A stretch of DNA of 38,244 nucleotides from an uncultured Clostridium sp. (lineage in GTDB: Bacteria; Bacillota; Clostridia; Lachnospirales; Lachnospiraceae). Below the pieces are notes generated by a model. That model saw nothing but the letters and a program-made list of their open reading frames with translations. It was not told where the DNA came from and searched no databases. How positions within the stretch are numbered: position 1 is the first letter of the stretch; every line of letters starts with the position of its first letter. Of the stretch, positions 7,976 to 16,575 are shown piece after piece. The stretch is from contig CABVBU010000030.1 in the NCBI GenBank assembly GCA_902496665.1, positions 1 through 38,244 of the forward strand. Reading direction: 5' to 3'. Both the position numbers and the translations under genes were made by a program.

Positions 7976-9100
7976 ATGTATATGACAAAGTATCCCTGCG
8001 TTTACATGCGCGGCGGCACAAGCAAAGCTGTATTTTTCCATGAAAAAGACCTCCCGCAGGATCAGTCCAAGTGGGATGAGCTGTTCTTAAAGGTTATGGG
8101 AAGCCCGGATGTAAAGCAGATCGACGGTATGGGAGGAACTGTTTCCTCCACAAGTAAGATCGCGATCATTTCTCCGTCTGAGAGAGAGGACGCGGATGTC
8201 AATTATTCCTTCCGTCAGGTGGATATCGTGATCCCGAACGTTGATAAAAAGGCAAACTGCGGAAACATTTCCTCCGCGGTTGGTCCCTTCGCGATCGATG
8301 AGGGACTTGTTCCGGCAGTGGAGCCGGTCACAGTCGTGAGAGTCCTCAACACAAACACAAACAAGATCATTGAGGAGCATGTCCGTGTGAAGGACGGTCA
8401 TGCCATGGTAGATGGAGACGAGGCGATCCGCGGAGTTCCGGGAACAGGAAGCCGCATCGATATGTACTTCATGGAACCGGCAGGTGCTGCCACAGGAAAA
8501 CTTTTCCCGACCGGCAACCGGAAAGATACCTTCGATATCCCGGATTACGGTCCGATCGAGGTTTCCATCGTTGACTGCTCCAACACGATCGTGTTTATGC
8601 GGGCGAAAGACCTTGGAATCAAGGGAACCGAGCTTGTAGAATTAAACTCCAATAAAGCTGTGATGGAGCACATTGAGCGGATCCGCTGCTTTGCTGCAAA
8701 GGCATGCGGCTTCGTTGAAAACTGGGAAGATGCCAGAACAAAATCCACATCTCTCCCGAAGGTATCCATCATCTCCGAACCGCAGGATTACAAAGATATG
8801 GACGGAAATCTGACGCCGGCAGACACCATGGATATCTGCGTCCGCGCCGTATCCGTCGGTGCTCTCCATAAGGCGTACCCGATCACGGTTTCCATCGGAA
8901 CAGGTTCTGCTGCGCTTCTTCCGGGAACCATCGTAAATGATCTTGTAAAGCCCGAGGAAGGACAGTCCATCGTCCGTTTAGGTCATGCCAGCGGTGTGAC
9001 AGCCGTAGACATCAAGATCGACGGCGACCATGTCATCAAGGGCGGCGTTACAAGAACTGCCCGCCGCATCATGGACGGATATGTATATGTAAGAGAATAA
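7976..9100 (+). CDS. PrpF-family isomerase (aconitate/methylaconitate/oxalomesaconate isomerase type)
   Basis: A 374-residue protein of the PrpF family, diaminopimelate epimerase-like fold. It opens with the family motif YMRGGTSKAVFF. Lys61 (STSKIAI) and Cys95 (KANCGNISSAVGPFA) match the Lys/Cys pair described as important in PrpF. The second half carries KVSIISEPQ and HPSG-like RLGHASG motifs. Relatives isomerise 2-methylaconitate (PrpF), methylitaconate (Mii) or 4-oxalomesaconate, and PrpF can act on trans-aconitate. With an aconitase-family enzyme and a CitMHS-type transporter next door, the arrangement resembles the E. coli ybhH-ybhI-ybhJ group, so cis/trans isomerisation of an aconitate-like acid is my inference. 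AAGGAG at 7962-7967 supports the first of two close ATGs. Confidence 0.88.
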   Translation: MYMTKYPCVYMRGGTSKAVFFHEKDLPQDQSKWDELFLKVMGSPDVKQIDGMGGTVSSTSKIAIISPSEREDADVNYSFRQVDIVIPNVDKKANCGNISSAVGPFAIDEGLVPAVEPVTVVRVLNTNTNKIIEEHVRVKDGHAMVDGDEAIRGVPGTGSRIDMYFMEPAGAATGKLFPTGNRKDTFDIPDYGPIEVSIVDCSNTIVFMRAKDLGIKGTELVELNSNKAVMEHIERIRCFAAKACGFVENWEDARTKSTSLPKVSIISEPQDYKDMDGNLTPADTMDICVRAVSVGALHKAYPITVSIGTGSAALLPGTIVNDLVKPEEGQSIVRLGHASGVTAVDIKIDGDHVIKGGVTRTARRIMDGYVYVRE

Positions 9101-9286
9101 GCCCCCAATACCCTTCAATCTAGACAATCCCTGCGGGTGAGAAACCTTATGCGTTCTGCGGCAGATGCATCAGATGCATCAGAAAGCCCCGGACCGATAC
9201 CTCTATACCATCGCCCGTGGGGATAGTACCCCGAAGGATCCAATATAGAAGATAAATTCAAAAAATAAAATCAGGAGGAAATGAAA
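9101..9286 (+). promoter_or_regulatory. GC-rich structured leader or spacer before the hydratase gene
   Basis: This 186-bp stretch separates two genes that otherwise look co-directional. It contains GATGCATCAGATGCATC at 9164-9180, two copies of a palindrome, and a hairpin GGGG-ATAGTA-CCCC near 9217-9230. Its GGGG arm could instead pair with an upstream CCCC near 9187, so two mutually exclusive stems are possible. It matches no riboswitch class that I recognise. Confidence 0.3.
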
Positions 9287-11551
9287 ATGGTGACATTGCA
9301 TGAAGGAAAACAGTTCATCATTGACAACAGCCGGATCGCGACTGCCGAAGAAGCTGCGAAGCTTTCCGAGGAAGAGGGAAGAAAAGAGACGCTGACCTAC
9401 CAGATACTGGCTGCCCACAACCACTCCGGTGACATGAAAAACCTGGAGATCCAGTTTGATTCCATGGGTGTTTACGATAACACCTATGTCGGAATCTTAC
9501 AGACTGCATACGCCAGCGGATTAAAGGAATTCCCGATGCCCTGCGTATTCACAAACTGCCACAACTGCCTCTGCGCGGTAGGCGGAACCATCAACACGGA
9601 CGTACATAAATATGCAGAGTCCGCATGTAAGAAATCCGGCGGAATCTTTGTACCGCCGCACGAAGCAGTCATCCACCAGTATATGCGTGAGATGATCGTA
9701 AAATCCGGCGGCATGTCCATCGTCTCCGACTCCCATACCCGTTACGGTACTCAGGGATCCATCTCCATCGGAGAGGGCGGTCCGGAGCTTGCGAAGGCAA
9801 TGCTTGGAAAATATTATGAGATCGAATATCCGGGCGTGATCGGTGTGCTCTTAACCGGCAAGCCGAAGCCGTGGGTAGGACCGATGGATGTGGCATTAAG
9901 CATCATCGGAAAAGTATTTAAAAATAACTTTGTTAAGAATAAGATCCTGGAGTTCGTCGGACCTGGTGTTTCCAGCATGTCCATGGATTTCCGTAACGGA
10001 ATCGATACAATGACCACAGAGTCCGCATGTCTTTCCTCCGTATGGGCGACTGATGAGCAGACAAAGAGTTATTTCGAGATCCACAAACGTCCGGATGATT
10101 TCAAGGAGATGAAACCGGGCCATGCGGCAATGTATGATGGAATCGTTGAGATCAATCTCGACACGATCGTTCCGATGATCGCACTTCCGTTCCATCCGAG
10201 CAATGCTTATCCGCTTGCGGATGTCATCGCAGATCCGGAGAAATATATGACACTCACGGAGAAAGAGGCGGAGAGAGTCTTTGAGAACAACAAGGACATC
10301 CATCTTGATCTCCACTCCAAGATCCATGACGGAAAGATCAAGGTAGATCAGGCAGCGATCGCAGGATGCGCGGCAGGTTCCTTCGAGAACATCTATGCGG
10401 TTGACCAGATCGCAAAGAAGATGAACCATGGTCTCGGAACCTTCCCGTTCAACATCTATCCGGCATCCCAGCCGATCATGTATGAACTCAATAAGATCGG
10501 CGTGTTAAATGATCTGATGAATTACGGTGTCCGTGTGAAGACAGCGTTCTGCGGACCGTGCTTCGGAGCTTCCGATGCGCCGGGCAACAATGATTTCTGT
10601 ATCCGTCACAGCACGAGAAACTTCCCGAACCGTGAAGGCTCCAACCCGGCAAACGGCCAGATCGCTTCCGTAGCACTTATGGATTCCAAGTCCATCGCGG
10701 CTACCGCGTTCAACGGCGGTTATCTGACATCCGCGGAGGACTGCCCGGCTGTTTACAACACACCGGAATATGAGTTTAACGAGCACATTTACGACAATAT
10801 CGTTTATAATGGATTTGGTAAGGCAAAACCGGAGACAGAGATCGTATATGGTCCGTCCATCAAAGACTGGCCGAAAATGCCGGCTCTGACAGAGAACCTT
10901 CTTCTTCAGGTTGCCAGTGTGATCCGCGATGAGGTAACGACTACCGACGAGCTGATCCCGTCCGGTGAGACTGCATCCTACCGCTCCAATCCATACAAGA
11001 TCTCCGAGTTCACTCTGATCCGGAAAGATCCGCAGTATGTGGGCCGTGCGAAAGCCGCACAGGAGTTTGAGAAGGCGAGAGTTGCAGGTGATAAGGAAAA
11101 GGCCGGTGAGTTCTATCAGGTTCTGAAGGCAGCAGGCGTTGACACTTCTGTGGACGAGCTTATGAAGACCACAGGAATCGGTTCCGTTCTCTACGCAAAG
11201 AGACCGGGTGACGGTTCCGCGAGAGAGTATGCGGCAAGCTGTCAGAAGGTTCTCGGCGGTCTTGCGAATATCTGTATCGAGTACGCAACAAAGAGATACC
11301 GCAGCAACTGCGTGAACTGGGGAATCCTGCCGTTCACATGTCCGGAGGCGGAGATTAACCTGGAGCCGGGTGAATATCTGTATCTTCCGGAAATCAGAAA
11401 GGCTGTGGAAGACGGAGCAACAAAGTTCACTGCGAAGGTAATCGGAAAAGACGGCTCTGTCCGCGACCTTGAGCTGGATCTCAACGGAGTGACAGAGGCG
11501 GAGAAGAAAGTCCTTCTGGCAGGAAGTCTGATCAATTCTTATAAAGAATGA
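9287..11551 (+). CDS. Aconitase-family hydratase (YbhJ-like)
   Basis: AGGAGGA at 9273-9279 is 2 bases from the ATG at 9281 but 8 from the ATG at 9287, so I use 9287; the product is 754 residues. It has the aconitase fold and iron-sulfur signatures: IAGCAAGSFEN with Cys361, and AFCGPCFGASDAPGNN with Cys422 and Cys425, giving three cysteines for a 4Fe-4S cluster. SDSHTRYGTQGSISIGEGG is the conserved His-containing N-terminal motif. The swivel domain follows near the C-terminus (YRSNCVNWGILPF). The length and sequence type fit the YbhJ-like putative hydratases rather than citric-cycle AcnA. It probably dehydrates/hydrates citrate, isocitrate, aconitate or a methylated analogue. Codon use and GC content match its neighbours. 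Confidence 0.88.
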   Translation: MVTLHEGKQFIIDNSRIATAEEAAKLSEEEGRKETLTYQILAAHNHSGDMKNLEIQFDSMGVYDNTYVGILQTAYASGLKEFPMPCVFTNCHNCLCAVGGTINTDVHKYAESACKKSGGIFVPPHEAVIHQYMREMIVKSGGMSIVSDSHTRYGTQGSISIGEGGPELAKAMLGKYYEIEYPGVIGVLLTGKPKPWVGPMDVALSIIGKVFKNNFVKNKILEFVGPGVSSMSMDFRNGIDTMTTESACLSSVWATDEQTKSYFEIHKRPDDFKEMKPGHAAMYDGIVEINLDTIVPMIALPFHPSNAYPLADVIADPEKYMTLTEKEAERVFENNKDIHLDLHSKIHDGKIKVDQAAIAGCAAGSFENIYAVDQIAKKMNHGLGTFPFNIYPASQPIMYELNKIGVLNDLMNYGVRVKTAFCGPCFGASDAPGNNDFCIRHSTRNFPNREGSNPANGQIASVALMDSKSIAATAFNGGYLTSAEDCPAVYNTPEYEFNEHIYDNIVYNGFGKAKPETEIVYGPSIKDWPKMPALTENLLLQVASVIRDEVTTTDELIPSGETASYRSNPYKISEFTLIRKDPQYVGRAKAAQEFEKARVAGDKEKAGEFYQVLKAAGVDTSVDELMKTTGIGSVLYAKRPGDGSAREYAASCQKVLGGLANICIEYATKRYRSNCVNWGILPFTCPEAEINLEPGEYLYLPEIRKAVEDGATKFTAKVIGKDGSVRDLELDLNGVTEAEKKVLLAGSLINSYKE

Positions 11552-11610
11552 TAAAAATCATAATGCTAATGTCTGTTTGGTTTAAAAAAGTGGGATATTA
11601 GACAAAAGAT

Positions 11611-11640
11611 AACTGCCCGGTATGAGGGTGCCGGGCAGTT
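11611..11640 (+). promoter_or_regulatory. Perfect 10-bp hairpin in the leader of the transporter gene
   Basis: AACTGCCCGG at 11611-11620 and CCGGGCAGTT at 11631-11640 form a perfect stem with a 10-base loop. No T-run follows and the transporter RBS (GGAGG, 11654-11658) begins 13 bp later. It may mark mRNA processing, stability or translation control between hydratase and transporter, rather than termination. Confidence 0.5.
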
Positions 11641-11666
11641 ACAGGAAAAGTTTGGAGGTATTACAT

Positions 11667-12959
11667 ATGAGACTGGCACTCGTAGGATTTATATTGATGT
11701 TCGTACTGATGTACGTATTGATCCGTGAAAAAATGGCACCGCCTGTAGCGTTTGTCCTTCTTCCTCTGATCGCGGCTGTCTGCGCAGGATTTGGATTCGA
11801 GGATATCTCAGGCTTTATCAAGACCGGTATGAACACGATGCTCAGTACAGCGATCCTGTTCGTATTCTCAATCTCTTATTTCACATTGATGTCAGATAAG
11901 GGACTTTTTGATCCGATCATCGGATTCCTGATCAAGAGAGCGGGAAAGAATGTCACAACGATCCTTTTAGCAGCACTGCTCACAACTTTTGTGGCACATT
12001 TAGACGGCTCCGGCGCGACAACCTTCCTGATCGTTGTTCCGGCATTCCTTCCGATCTGTAAGAAGATGGGAATCCGCCCGCAGGCACTTCTCGGAACCAT
12101 GTGCGGAGCATACGGTGTTATGAATATCGTCCCGTGGGGTGGACCGACCATGCGTGCCGCAAGTGTTGTCGGCATCGAGGTAGGAGATCTCTACAGCTTT
12201 ATCATTCCTGGAGTTGTCTGCCTCGTCATCGTTGCGTTTGCGATCGCGTTCGTGGTTGCAACCATTGAGAAAAAGAATGGCGCAGGAAAAGAAACTCAGG
12301 CTGAGCTTGAGGAGGAGATGGAAGAGAAGAAGGTCAAATACGATGGTATCTACTGGTTTAACCTGATCCTCACGATCGCTATGCTTGTCCTTCTCTTCAT
12401 GGATCTTCCGGTACCGTTATACTCCATCTTTATGGTCGCATACTCGATCGCGCTGATCGTAAACTTCCGAAGTGTCAAGGAACAGAGCAAAAAGATCAAA
12501 GAGTACGGTTCAAATGCGATGGTTATGACAGTTACTCTGTTTGCAGTTGGTATCTTCATGGGTGTCATCAAGGACTCCGGTATGGTAGAGGCAATGGCAC
12601 AGACCATCGTAAATGCCCTTCCGGCAGCGATTGCTCCGCATATGCACTGGTTCATGGCAATCTTTTCCGTACCGCTCATGATGATCCTCGGTACTGACGC
12701 CTTCTACTACGCACTTCTCCCGATCATCATCGGCGTAGTAGAGCCATTCGGTGTCACACCGGAGGTTGTAGCCGCAACCTTCCTCCTTTCCGCTACCATG
12801 GCAACTCCGATCAGCCCGTCCGTAGCAGCTGTCTACGTAGGACTTGGACTTGCGGACGTTTCCATCAGCGAACATATCCGGTATTCTCTCCGCCTTGTAT
12901 GGCCGGCGAGTATCGCAGTACTGATCCTCGCAACTGTAGTTGGCGTGATCCGTTTCTAA
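11667..12959 (+). CDS. CitMHS-family tricarboxylate transporter
   Basis: GGAGG at 11654-11658 sets the ATG at 11667 (430 residues); a start 45 bases upstream has no RBS and would lie inside the hairpin. The protein has about 12 membrane segments and the features of the CitMHS (citrate-metal:proton symporter) branch of the ion transporter superfamily: an early FVAHLDGSGATTFLIV and GAYGVMNIVPWGGPTMR, and later MILGTDAFYYALLPI and TPISPSVAAVYVG, the duplicated half motifs. A charged cytoplasmic loop (EKKNGAGKETQAELEEEME) separates the halves. It should import citrate or a related tricarboxylate, perhaps with a divalent metal, for the hydratase and isocitrate dehydrogenase encoded alongside. Confidence 0.9.
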   Translation: MRLALVGFILMFVLMYVLIREKMAPPVAFVLLPLIAAVCAGFGFEDISGFIKTGMNTMLSTAILFVFSISYFTLMSDKGLFDPIIGFLIKRAGKNVTTILLAALLTTFVAHLDGSGATTFLIVVPAFLPICKKMGIRPQALLGTMCGAYGVMNIVPWGGPTMRAASVVGIEVGDLYSFIIPGVVCLVIVAFAIAFVVATIEKKNGAGKETQAELEEEMEEKKVKYDGIYWFNLILTIAMLVLLFMDLPVPLYSIFMVAYSIALIVNFRSVKEQSKKIKEYGSNAMVMTVTLFAVGIFMGVIKDSGMVEAMAQTIVNALPAAIAPHMHWFMAIFSVPLMMILGTDAFYYALLPIIIGVVEPFGVTPEVVAATFLLSATMATPISPSVAAVYVGLGLADVSISEHIRYSLRLVWPASIAVLILATVVGVIRF

Positions 12960-12974
12960 AAAAGAATATCAGAT

Positions 12975-13018
12975 AAAAAAACATCTCCGGTTTGCGATAA
13001 GACGGGGATGTTTTTTTT
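12975..13018. terminator. Bidirectional rho-independent terminator
   Basis: AAAAAACATCTCCG and CGGGGATGTTTTTTTT form a stem with one G-T type mismatch, flanked by an A-run on the left and eight T on the right. It lies between the transporter gene and the convergent LysR gene and can end transcription from both. Confidence 0.85.
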
Positions 13019-13027
13019 AGGCTTTCA

Positions 13028-13948
13028 TCATCTTTGCAGCAACGCCGGTGCCATCTCCTGAAACAGTTCCGCCAGTGCTGACGCTGCCCGGGAGCGGTAT
13101 TTTCCTGCTGGCCATGCCAGGGCAAGGTCGAGGAAGATTCCTTCTTTTCCTATCCGGAGATAGCGGAAATGATCTCCGGGGACGCGGCAGGAGCGGTAGG
13201 TGAAGGCGAGACCGGCGCCTTCTCTTGCCATAGCGGCGGCGAAGGAGGCGGAGAGATCGGTGCCCTGTCCAATGGGCTCGATTTCGGCATCCCGCAGAGC
13301 CTGACGGCCAACACGGCCGAGTACGGTATTGGGCGGTCCGAAAATATATTCGAAGGCGGCGGTGTCCTTGAGATTGATCCAGGAAAGTTCCGGATCGGAT
13401 TCACATGTTCTGGCGAATTCCATGACCGGATGATCCGCAGTAGTGACGATCATGATCTCATCGCGCATGAACGGCGAAACGCCGTGCCTGATCCGGACCG
13501 GCGGGGCAGCGATCAGGGCGAGGTCAAGAAGACCTTCCAATAGTTGGTTCTCGAGGTCAATGCTGTCCATTTCACAGATCTCAACATGGACGTTCGGATA
13601 GAGGGCGCGGAAGCGTTTTAAGACCGGCGGCAGAAGATACGTGCCGCGGTAGGTGCTGATCCCGAAGATCACGGTACCGCCGTTGAGATTTTCAATGTCT
13701 GCGGCTTCACTGCATGCGGCGCGGTACTGCTGCAGGATCTGCTTTGCGTGGGAAATAAAAGCATCCCCGGCGGCAGTTGGCCGGACTCCGCGGGTGGTGC
13801 GGACGAAGACAGAGGTCCCGAGATCCTGCTCCAGGATGCGGATCGCCTGGCTTAAGCTGGACTGGCTCATAAAAAGTTTTTCCGCAGCGCGGGAGATACT
13901 TCCCTCGTTTGCAACAGTCACAATATAGTTTAATTCCTTCAGGTCCAT
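13028..13948 (-). CDS. LysR-family transcriptional regulator
   Basis: A 306-residue protein with the N-terminal LysR helix-turn-helix (MDLKELNYIVTVANEGSI, SRAAEKLFMSQSSLSQAIR) and a C-terminal effector-binding domain (TVIFGISTYRGTYLLPPVL, MAREGAGLAFTYRS). It is transcribed away from the DUF6282 hydrolase and isocitrate dehydrogenase genes, the standard LysR arrangement, and is convergent with the transporter gene. It is a second LysR within 7 kb and is clearly a different subgroup from the one at 6974-7873, so the two halves of this region are probably controlled by different signals. Confidence 0.9.
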   Translation of the reverse strand: MDLKELNYIVTVANEGSISRAAEKLFMSQSSLSQAIRILEQDLGTSVFVRTTRGVRPTAAGDAFISHAKQILQQYRAACSEAADIENLNGGTVIFGISTYRGTYLLPPVLKRFRALYPNVHVEICEMDSIDLENQLLEGLLDLALIAAPPVRIRHGVSPFMRDEIMIVTTADHPVMEFARTCESDPELSWINLKDTAAFEYIFGPPNTVLGRVGRQALRDAEIEPIGQGTDLSASFAAAMAREGAGLAFTYRSCRVPGDHFRYLRIGKEGIFLDLALAWPAGKYRSRAASALAELFQEMAPALLQR

Positions 13949-14115
13949 AGGATATATTTTCCTTTCAGTCGTTTAGCCGGTAAGAAAATTATCGGGATCA
14001 TAGGCGGTATCTCCATTTCGCGGTCTGTAGGGTACCGGATCATGTTCAGAAACAGCCATCGGAAATATCGATACCGGGTATATGATTTTAGGGCTTTTTT
14101 TAATAACAAATTTAG

Positions 14116-14121
14116 TATAAA
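14116..14121 (+). promoter_or_regulatory. Possible -10 element of the DUF6282/isocitrate dehydrogenase genes
   Basis: TATAAA lies 52 bp before the ATG in the divergent LysR intergenic region. The -35 region is T-rich and not close to consensus, as expected for an activator-dependent promoter. Confidence 0.35.
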
Positions 14122-14173
14122 ATGATTCCCGTAAGAAAGCAACAGTAAAAACGATCAGAGAGGAACAAAGCAG

Positions 14174-15031
14174 ATGAAAATGGATCTTATGAAGGGTGTT
14201 ATCGACATGCATGTTCATACAAATCCGGATCTGCGCCTTCGTGCCTATGATGATTTCGAGCTGATGGAAGCGGCGATCCGTGTGGGTGCGCGGGCGATCG
14301 TGATCAAGACTCATCAGGGATCGACGGTGGACCGGGCATATCTCTGCAACCGCCACAATGAGATCGTACATGGGAAGACGAATGACTTTACGATGTTCGG
14401 CGGGATCACGCTGAACCGGGTGGTCGGCGGAATGAATCCGAAGGCCGTTGACGTGGCACTCCGCATGGGCGCAAAGGTCGTCTGGCTTCCGACCCAGTCG
14501 GCAAAGAACCATCTGGAGAAGATGAAGCAGGACGCAAGCCGGTGCGTGGAGGTCGTAAAAGACGGGACGATCGTTCCGGAGCTGAAAACGATTCTGGAGC
14601 TTATCCGTGACTATGACGCGGTTCTCGGTACGGCGCACATCTCGCCGGAGGAAGCCTTCACGGTGGTGGAAGCAGCCAGAAACCTTGGGGTGAAGAAGAT
14701 CGTAGTCACCCATCCGGAATGGTGGGTTGTAGGAATGACCATGGAGGACCAGATCCGCATGGTAAAGGACTACGATGTGATCCTGGAGCGCTGTTATGCC
14801 CAGAACATGGGAGGCGGAACATATAAGAGCAATCTGCCGGATAACCTTGAGATCATCAAAGAAGCTGGATACAAAAATGTTATGGTCGACACAGACGGCG
14901 GCCAGACAGAAAACCCGTACTGGGAAATTGAAATGGCAGAATATATGCAATACCTGCTGGATCATGGGATCCCCGAAGAGCAGGTATACCATATGACACA
15001 TACGATACCGGCAGGTCTGCTGGGAATTTAA
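14174..15031 (+). CDS. DUF6282-type metal-dependent hydrolase (amidohydrolase/PHP-like)
   Basis: A 285-residue protein of the TIM-barrel metal-hydrolase type. The N-terminal DMHVHTNPDLR gives an HxH pair (His13, His15) typical of amidohydrolase and PHP metal sites. KTHQGST, GTAHISPEEA and VTHPEWWVVGM provide further His candidates, and VDTDGGQTENPYW near the C-terminus contributes Asp residues. AGAGGAA lies about 9 bp before the ATG. It sits between a divergent LysR gene and isocitrate dehydrogenase, 20 bp from the latter, so it belongs to the same transcript. It could hydrolyse a lactone, amide or ester that yields the carboxylic acid used by the pathway. The natural substrate is unknown to me. 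Confidence 0.75.
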   Translation: MKMDLMKGVIDMHVHTNPDLRLRAYDDFELMEAAIRVGARAIVIKTHQGSTVDRAYLCNRHNEIVHGKTNDFTMFGGITLNRVVGGMNPKAVDVALRMGAKVVWLPTQSAKNHLEKMKQDASRCVEVVKDGTIVPELKTILELIRDYDAVLGTAHISPEEAFTVVEAARNLGVKKIVVTHPEWWVVGMTMEDQIRMVKDYDVILERCYAQNMGGGTYKSNLPDNLEIIKEAGYKNVMVDTDGGQTENPYWEIEMAEYMQYLLDHGIPEEQVYHMTHTIPAGLLGI

Positions 15032-15051
15032 AAATCAGGAGGAGTTTTAAC

Positions 15052-16050
15052 ATGAAACACACAGTAACAGTATTTCGCGGCGATGGAATCGGTCCGGAGT
15101 TAGTGGACAATGCATTAAAGATCTTAAAAGCGGCAGACGCGCCGTTAGAGTATGAGATCTACAATGTCGGCGAGGATGAGTGGAAGAGAAACGGTGCCCT
15201 GATCCCGGACGAGGCGTATGCTTCCTTCGAGCGCACAAAAGTTCTCTTAAAGTCCCCGATCACGACCCCGGTTGGAAAGGGATTCCGTTCCTTAAACGTT
15301 ACCCTGCGCGGCAAGTATGACCTCTACGCGAATATCCGTCCGGTAAAGTCCAATGACGCGGTAAAAACTCCGTTTAAGAACGTGGATATCGTGATCTTCC
15401 GTGAGAACACCGAAGGTCTGTATGTGGGAAAAGAAGAACAGATCGATGAGAACACGGTTCACGCGATCAAAATCGTCACAAAGAAAGCATCTGAGCGCAT
15501 CATCCGTGACGCCTTCGAGTACGCAAAGAAGAACGGCAGAAAGAAAGTTACCTGCGTTCACAAAGCAAACATCCTTAAGATGTCTGACGGAATGTTCCTC
15601 GGAATCTTCCGTGAAGTCGCAAAGGATTACCCGGAGATCGAGGCAGACGACAAGATCATTGACAACACCTGCATGCAGCTCGTCATGAACCCGAACCAGT
15701 TTGATGTGATGGTAATGCAGAACCTCTACGGTGATATCCTTTCCGATCTCTGCAGCGGCCTGATCGGCGGCCTCGGCCTCGTTCCGTCCAGCAACATTGG
15801 TGCCGACTACGCAATGTTCGAAGCCGTTCACGGAAGTGCTCCGGATATCGCCGGAAAGCACCTTGCAAACCCGACCGCATTCCTTTGGTCTGCATGCATG
15901 ATGCTTGAGTATCTTGGTGAAAACGAGACTGCATCCCGTATTCGAAAAGCAGTGGATGAGGTCCTCGCGGAAGGAAAGCACCTGACAAGAGATCTCCATG
16001 GTGAGGCATCTACGGAAGAGTATGTGGATGCTGTGATCGCGAGATTATAA
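15052..16050 (+). CDS. NAD-dependent isocitrate dehydrogenase (isocitrate/isopropylmalate dehydrogenase family)
   Basis: A 332-residue beta-decarboxylating dehydrogenase, AGGAGG before the ATG. The substrate-binding RSLNVTLRGKYDLYANIRPV contains the Ser-x-Asn typical of isocitrate enzymes (isopropylmalate dehydrogenases have another pattern). FRENTEGLYVG, the catalytic Lys/Tyr region and the metal-binding Asp cluster (GDILSDLCSGLIGGLG) are present. HGSAPDIAGKHLANPTAF has Asp where NADP enzymes carry Lys, so NAD is the likely cofactor. The reaction would be isocitrate to 2-oxoglutarate and CO2. Homoisocitrate or tartrate dehydrogenase is a weaker alternative. Gene order with aconitase-type hydratase and citrate-type transporter supports the isocitrate role. 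Confidence 0.85.
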   Translation: MKHTVTVFRGDGIGPELVDNALKILKAADAPLEYEIYNVGEDEWKRNGALIPDEAYASFERTKVLLKSPITTPVGKGFRSLNVTLRGKYDLYANIRPVKSNDAVKTPFKNVDIVIFRENTEGLYVGKEEQIDENTVHAIKIVTKKASERIIRDAFEYAKKNGRKKVTCVHKANILKMSDGMFLGIFREVAKDYPEIEADDKIIDNTCMQLVMNPNQFDVMVMQNLYGDILSDLCSGLIGGLGLVPSSNIGADYAMFEAVHGSAPDIAGKHLANPTAFLWSACMMLEYLGENETASRIRKAVDEVLAEGKHLTRDLHGEASTEEYVDAVIARL

Positions 16051-16067
16051 TAAAAGAAAGATCGAAA

Positions 16068-16115
16068 AAAAGAGAACCAAAACCTGGCGAATGGCCGGGT
16101 TTTGGTTCTCTTTTC
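16068..16115. terminator. Strong bidirectional terminator
   Basis: AGAGAACCAAAACC and GGTTTTGGTTCTCT form a long stem with an inner GGC/GGCC extension and a GAAT-like loop, with an A-run before and TTTT after. It separates the isocitrate dehydrogenase gene from the convergent pyrBI operon. Confidence 0.88.
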
Positions 16116-16152
16116 TGCGTTTTACAGCATCTCGTCATGTATGGAAGCGGAA

Positions 16153-16575
16153 TTAGCTGTGCTTCTCATCACAATATCTGCAGCGATATACCTCATGATC
16201 CTTATCATCGAGATAGAAGATATGCGGCAGCTCCTGCTCGATGGAGGTGATGCAGCGCGGGTTCTTGCAGTGGATCACGTTCTTTAAGATCTTTGGGAGA
16301 TGCAGGGTGCGCTTCTCGGCGATCTTGTCGTCGCGGATGATGTTGACGGTGATGTTGTGGTCGATGTAGCCGAGGATGTCGAGGTCGATGGCGTCCAACG
16401 GTCCCTCGATCTTGATGATATCTTTTCTTCCCATCTTGTTGCTCTTTGCGTTCTTGATGATTGCGACGGTGCAGTCTAACTCACCTAAGCGCAGGTAGCG
16501 GTAGATGTCCATACTCTTGCCTGCCTGGATATGGTCAAGGACAACGCCTTCACGGATTCCGCTGATATTTAACAT
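16153..16575 (-). CDS. pyrI: Aspartate carbamoyltransferase regulatory chain PyrI
   Basis: A 140-residue protein with the allosteric domain (MDIYRYLRLGELDCTVAIIKN) and the zinc domain: Cys103, Cys108, Cys132 and Cys135 (HCKNPRC and YRCRYC) are the four expected ligands. It binds nucleotide effectors and holds catalytic trimers in the ATCase holoenzyme of pyrimidine synthesis. Its start overlaps the end of pyrB by 7 bases, so translation is coupled. Confidence 0.97.
   Translation of the reverse strand: MLNISGIREGVVLDHIQAGKSMDIYRYLRLGELDCTVAIIKNAKSNKMGRKDIIKIEGPLDAIDLDILGYIDHNITVNIIRDDKIAEKRTLHLPKILKNVIHCKNPRCITSIEQELPHIFYLDDKDHEVYRCRYCDEKHS

Noticed and set aside
13973..15001. 342-residue minus-strand frame opposite the DUF6282 gene
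   Set aside because: It is the antisense shadow of a gene with clear family motifs and a good RBS; its own sequence is rich in His/Cys/Arg with no domain.
15292..15999. 235-residue minus-strand frame opposite isocitrate dehydrogenase
   Set aside because: Antisense shadow of a well-conserved enzyme gene; no RBS or domain.
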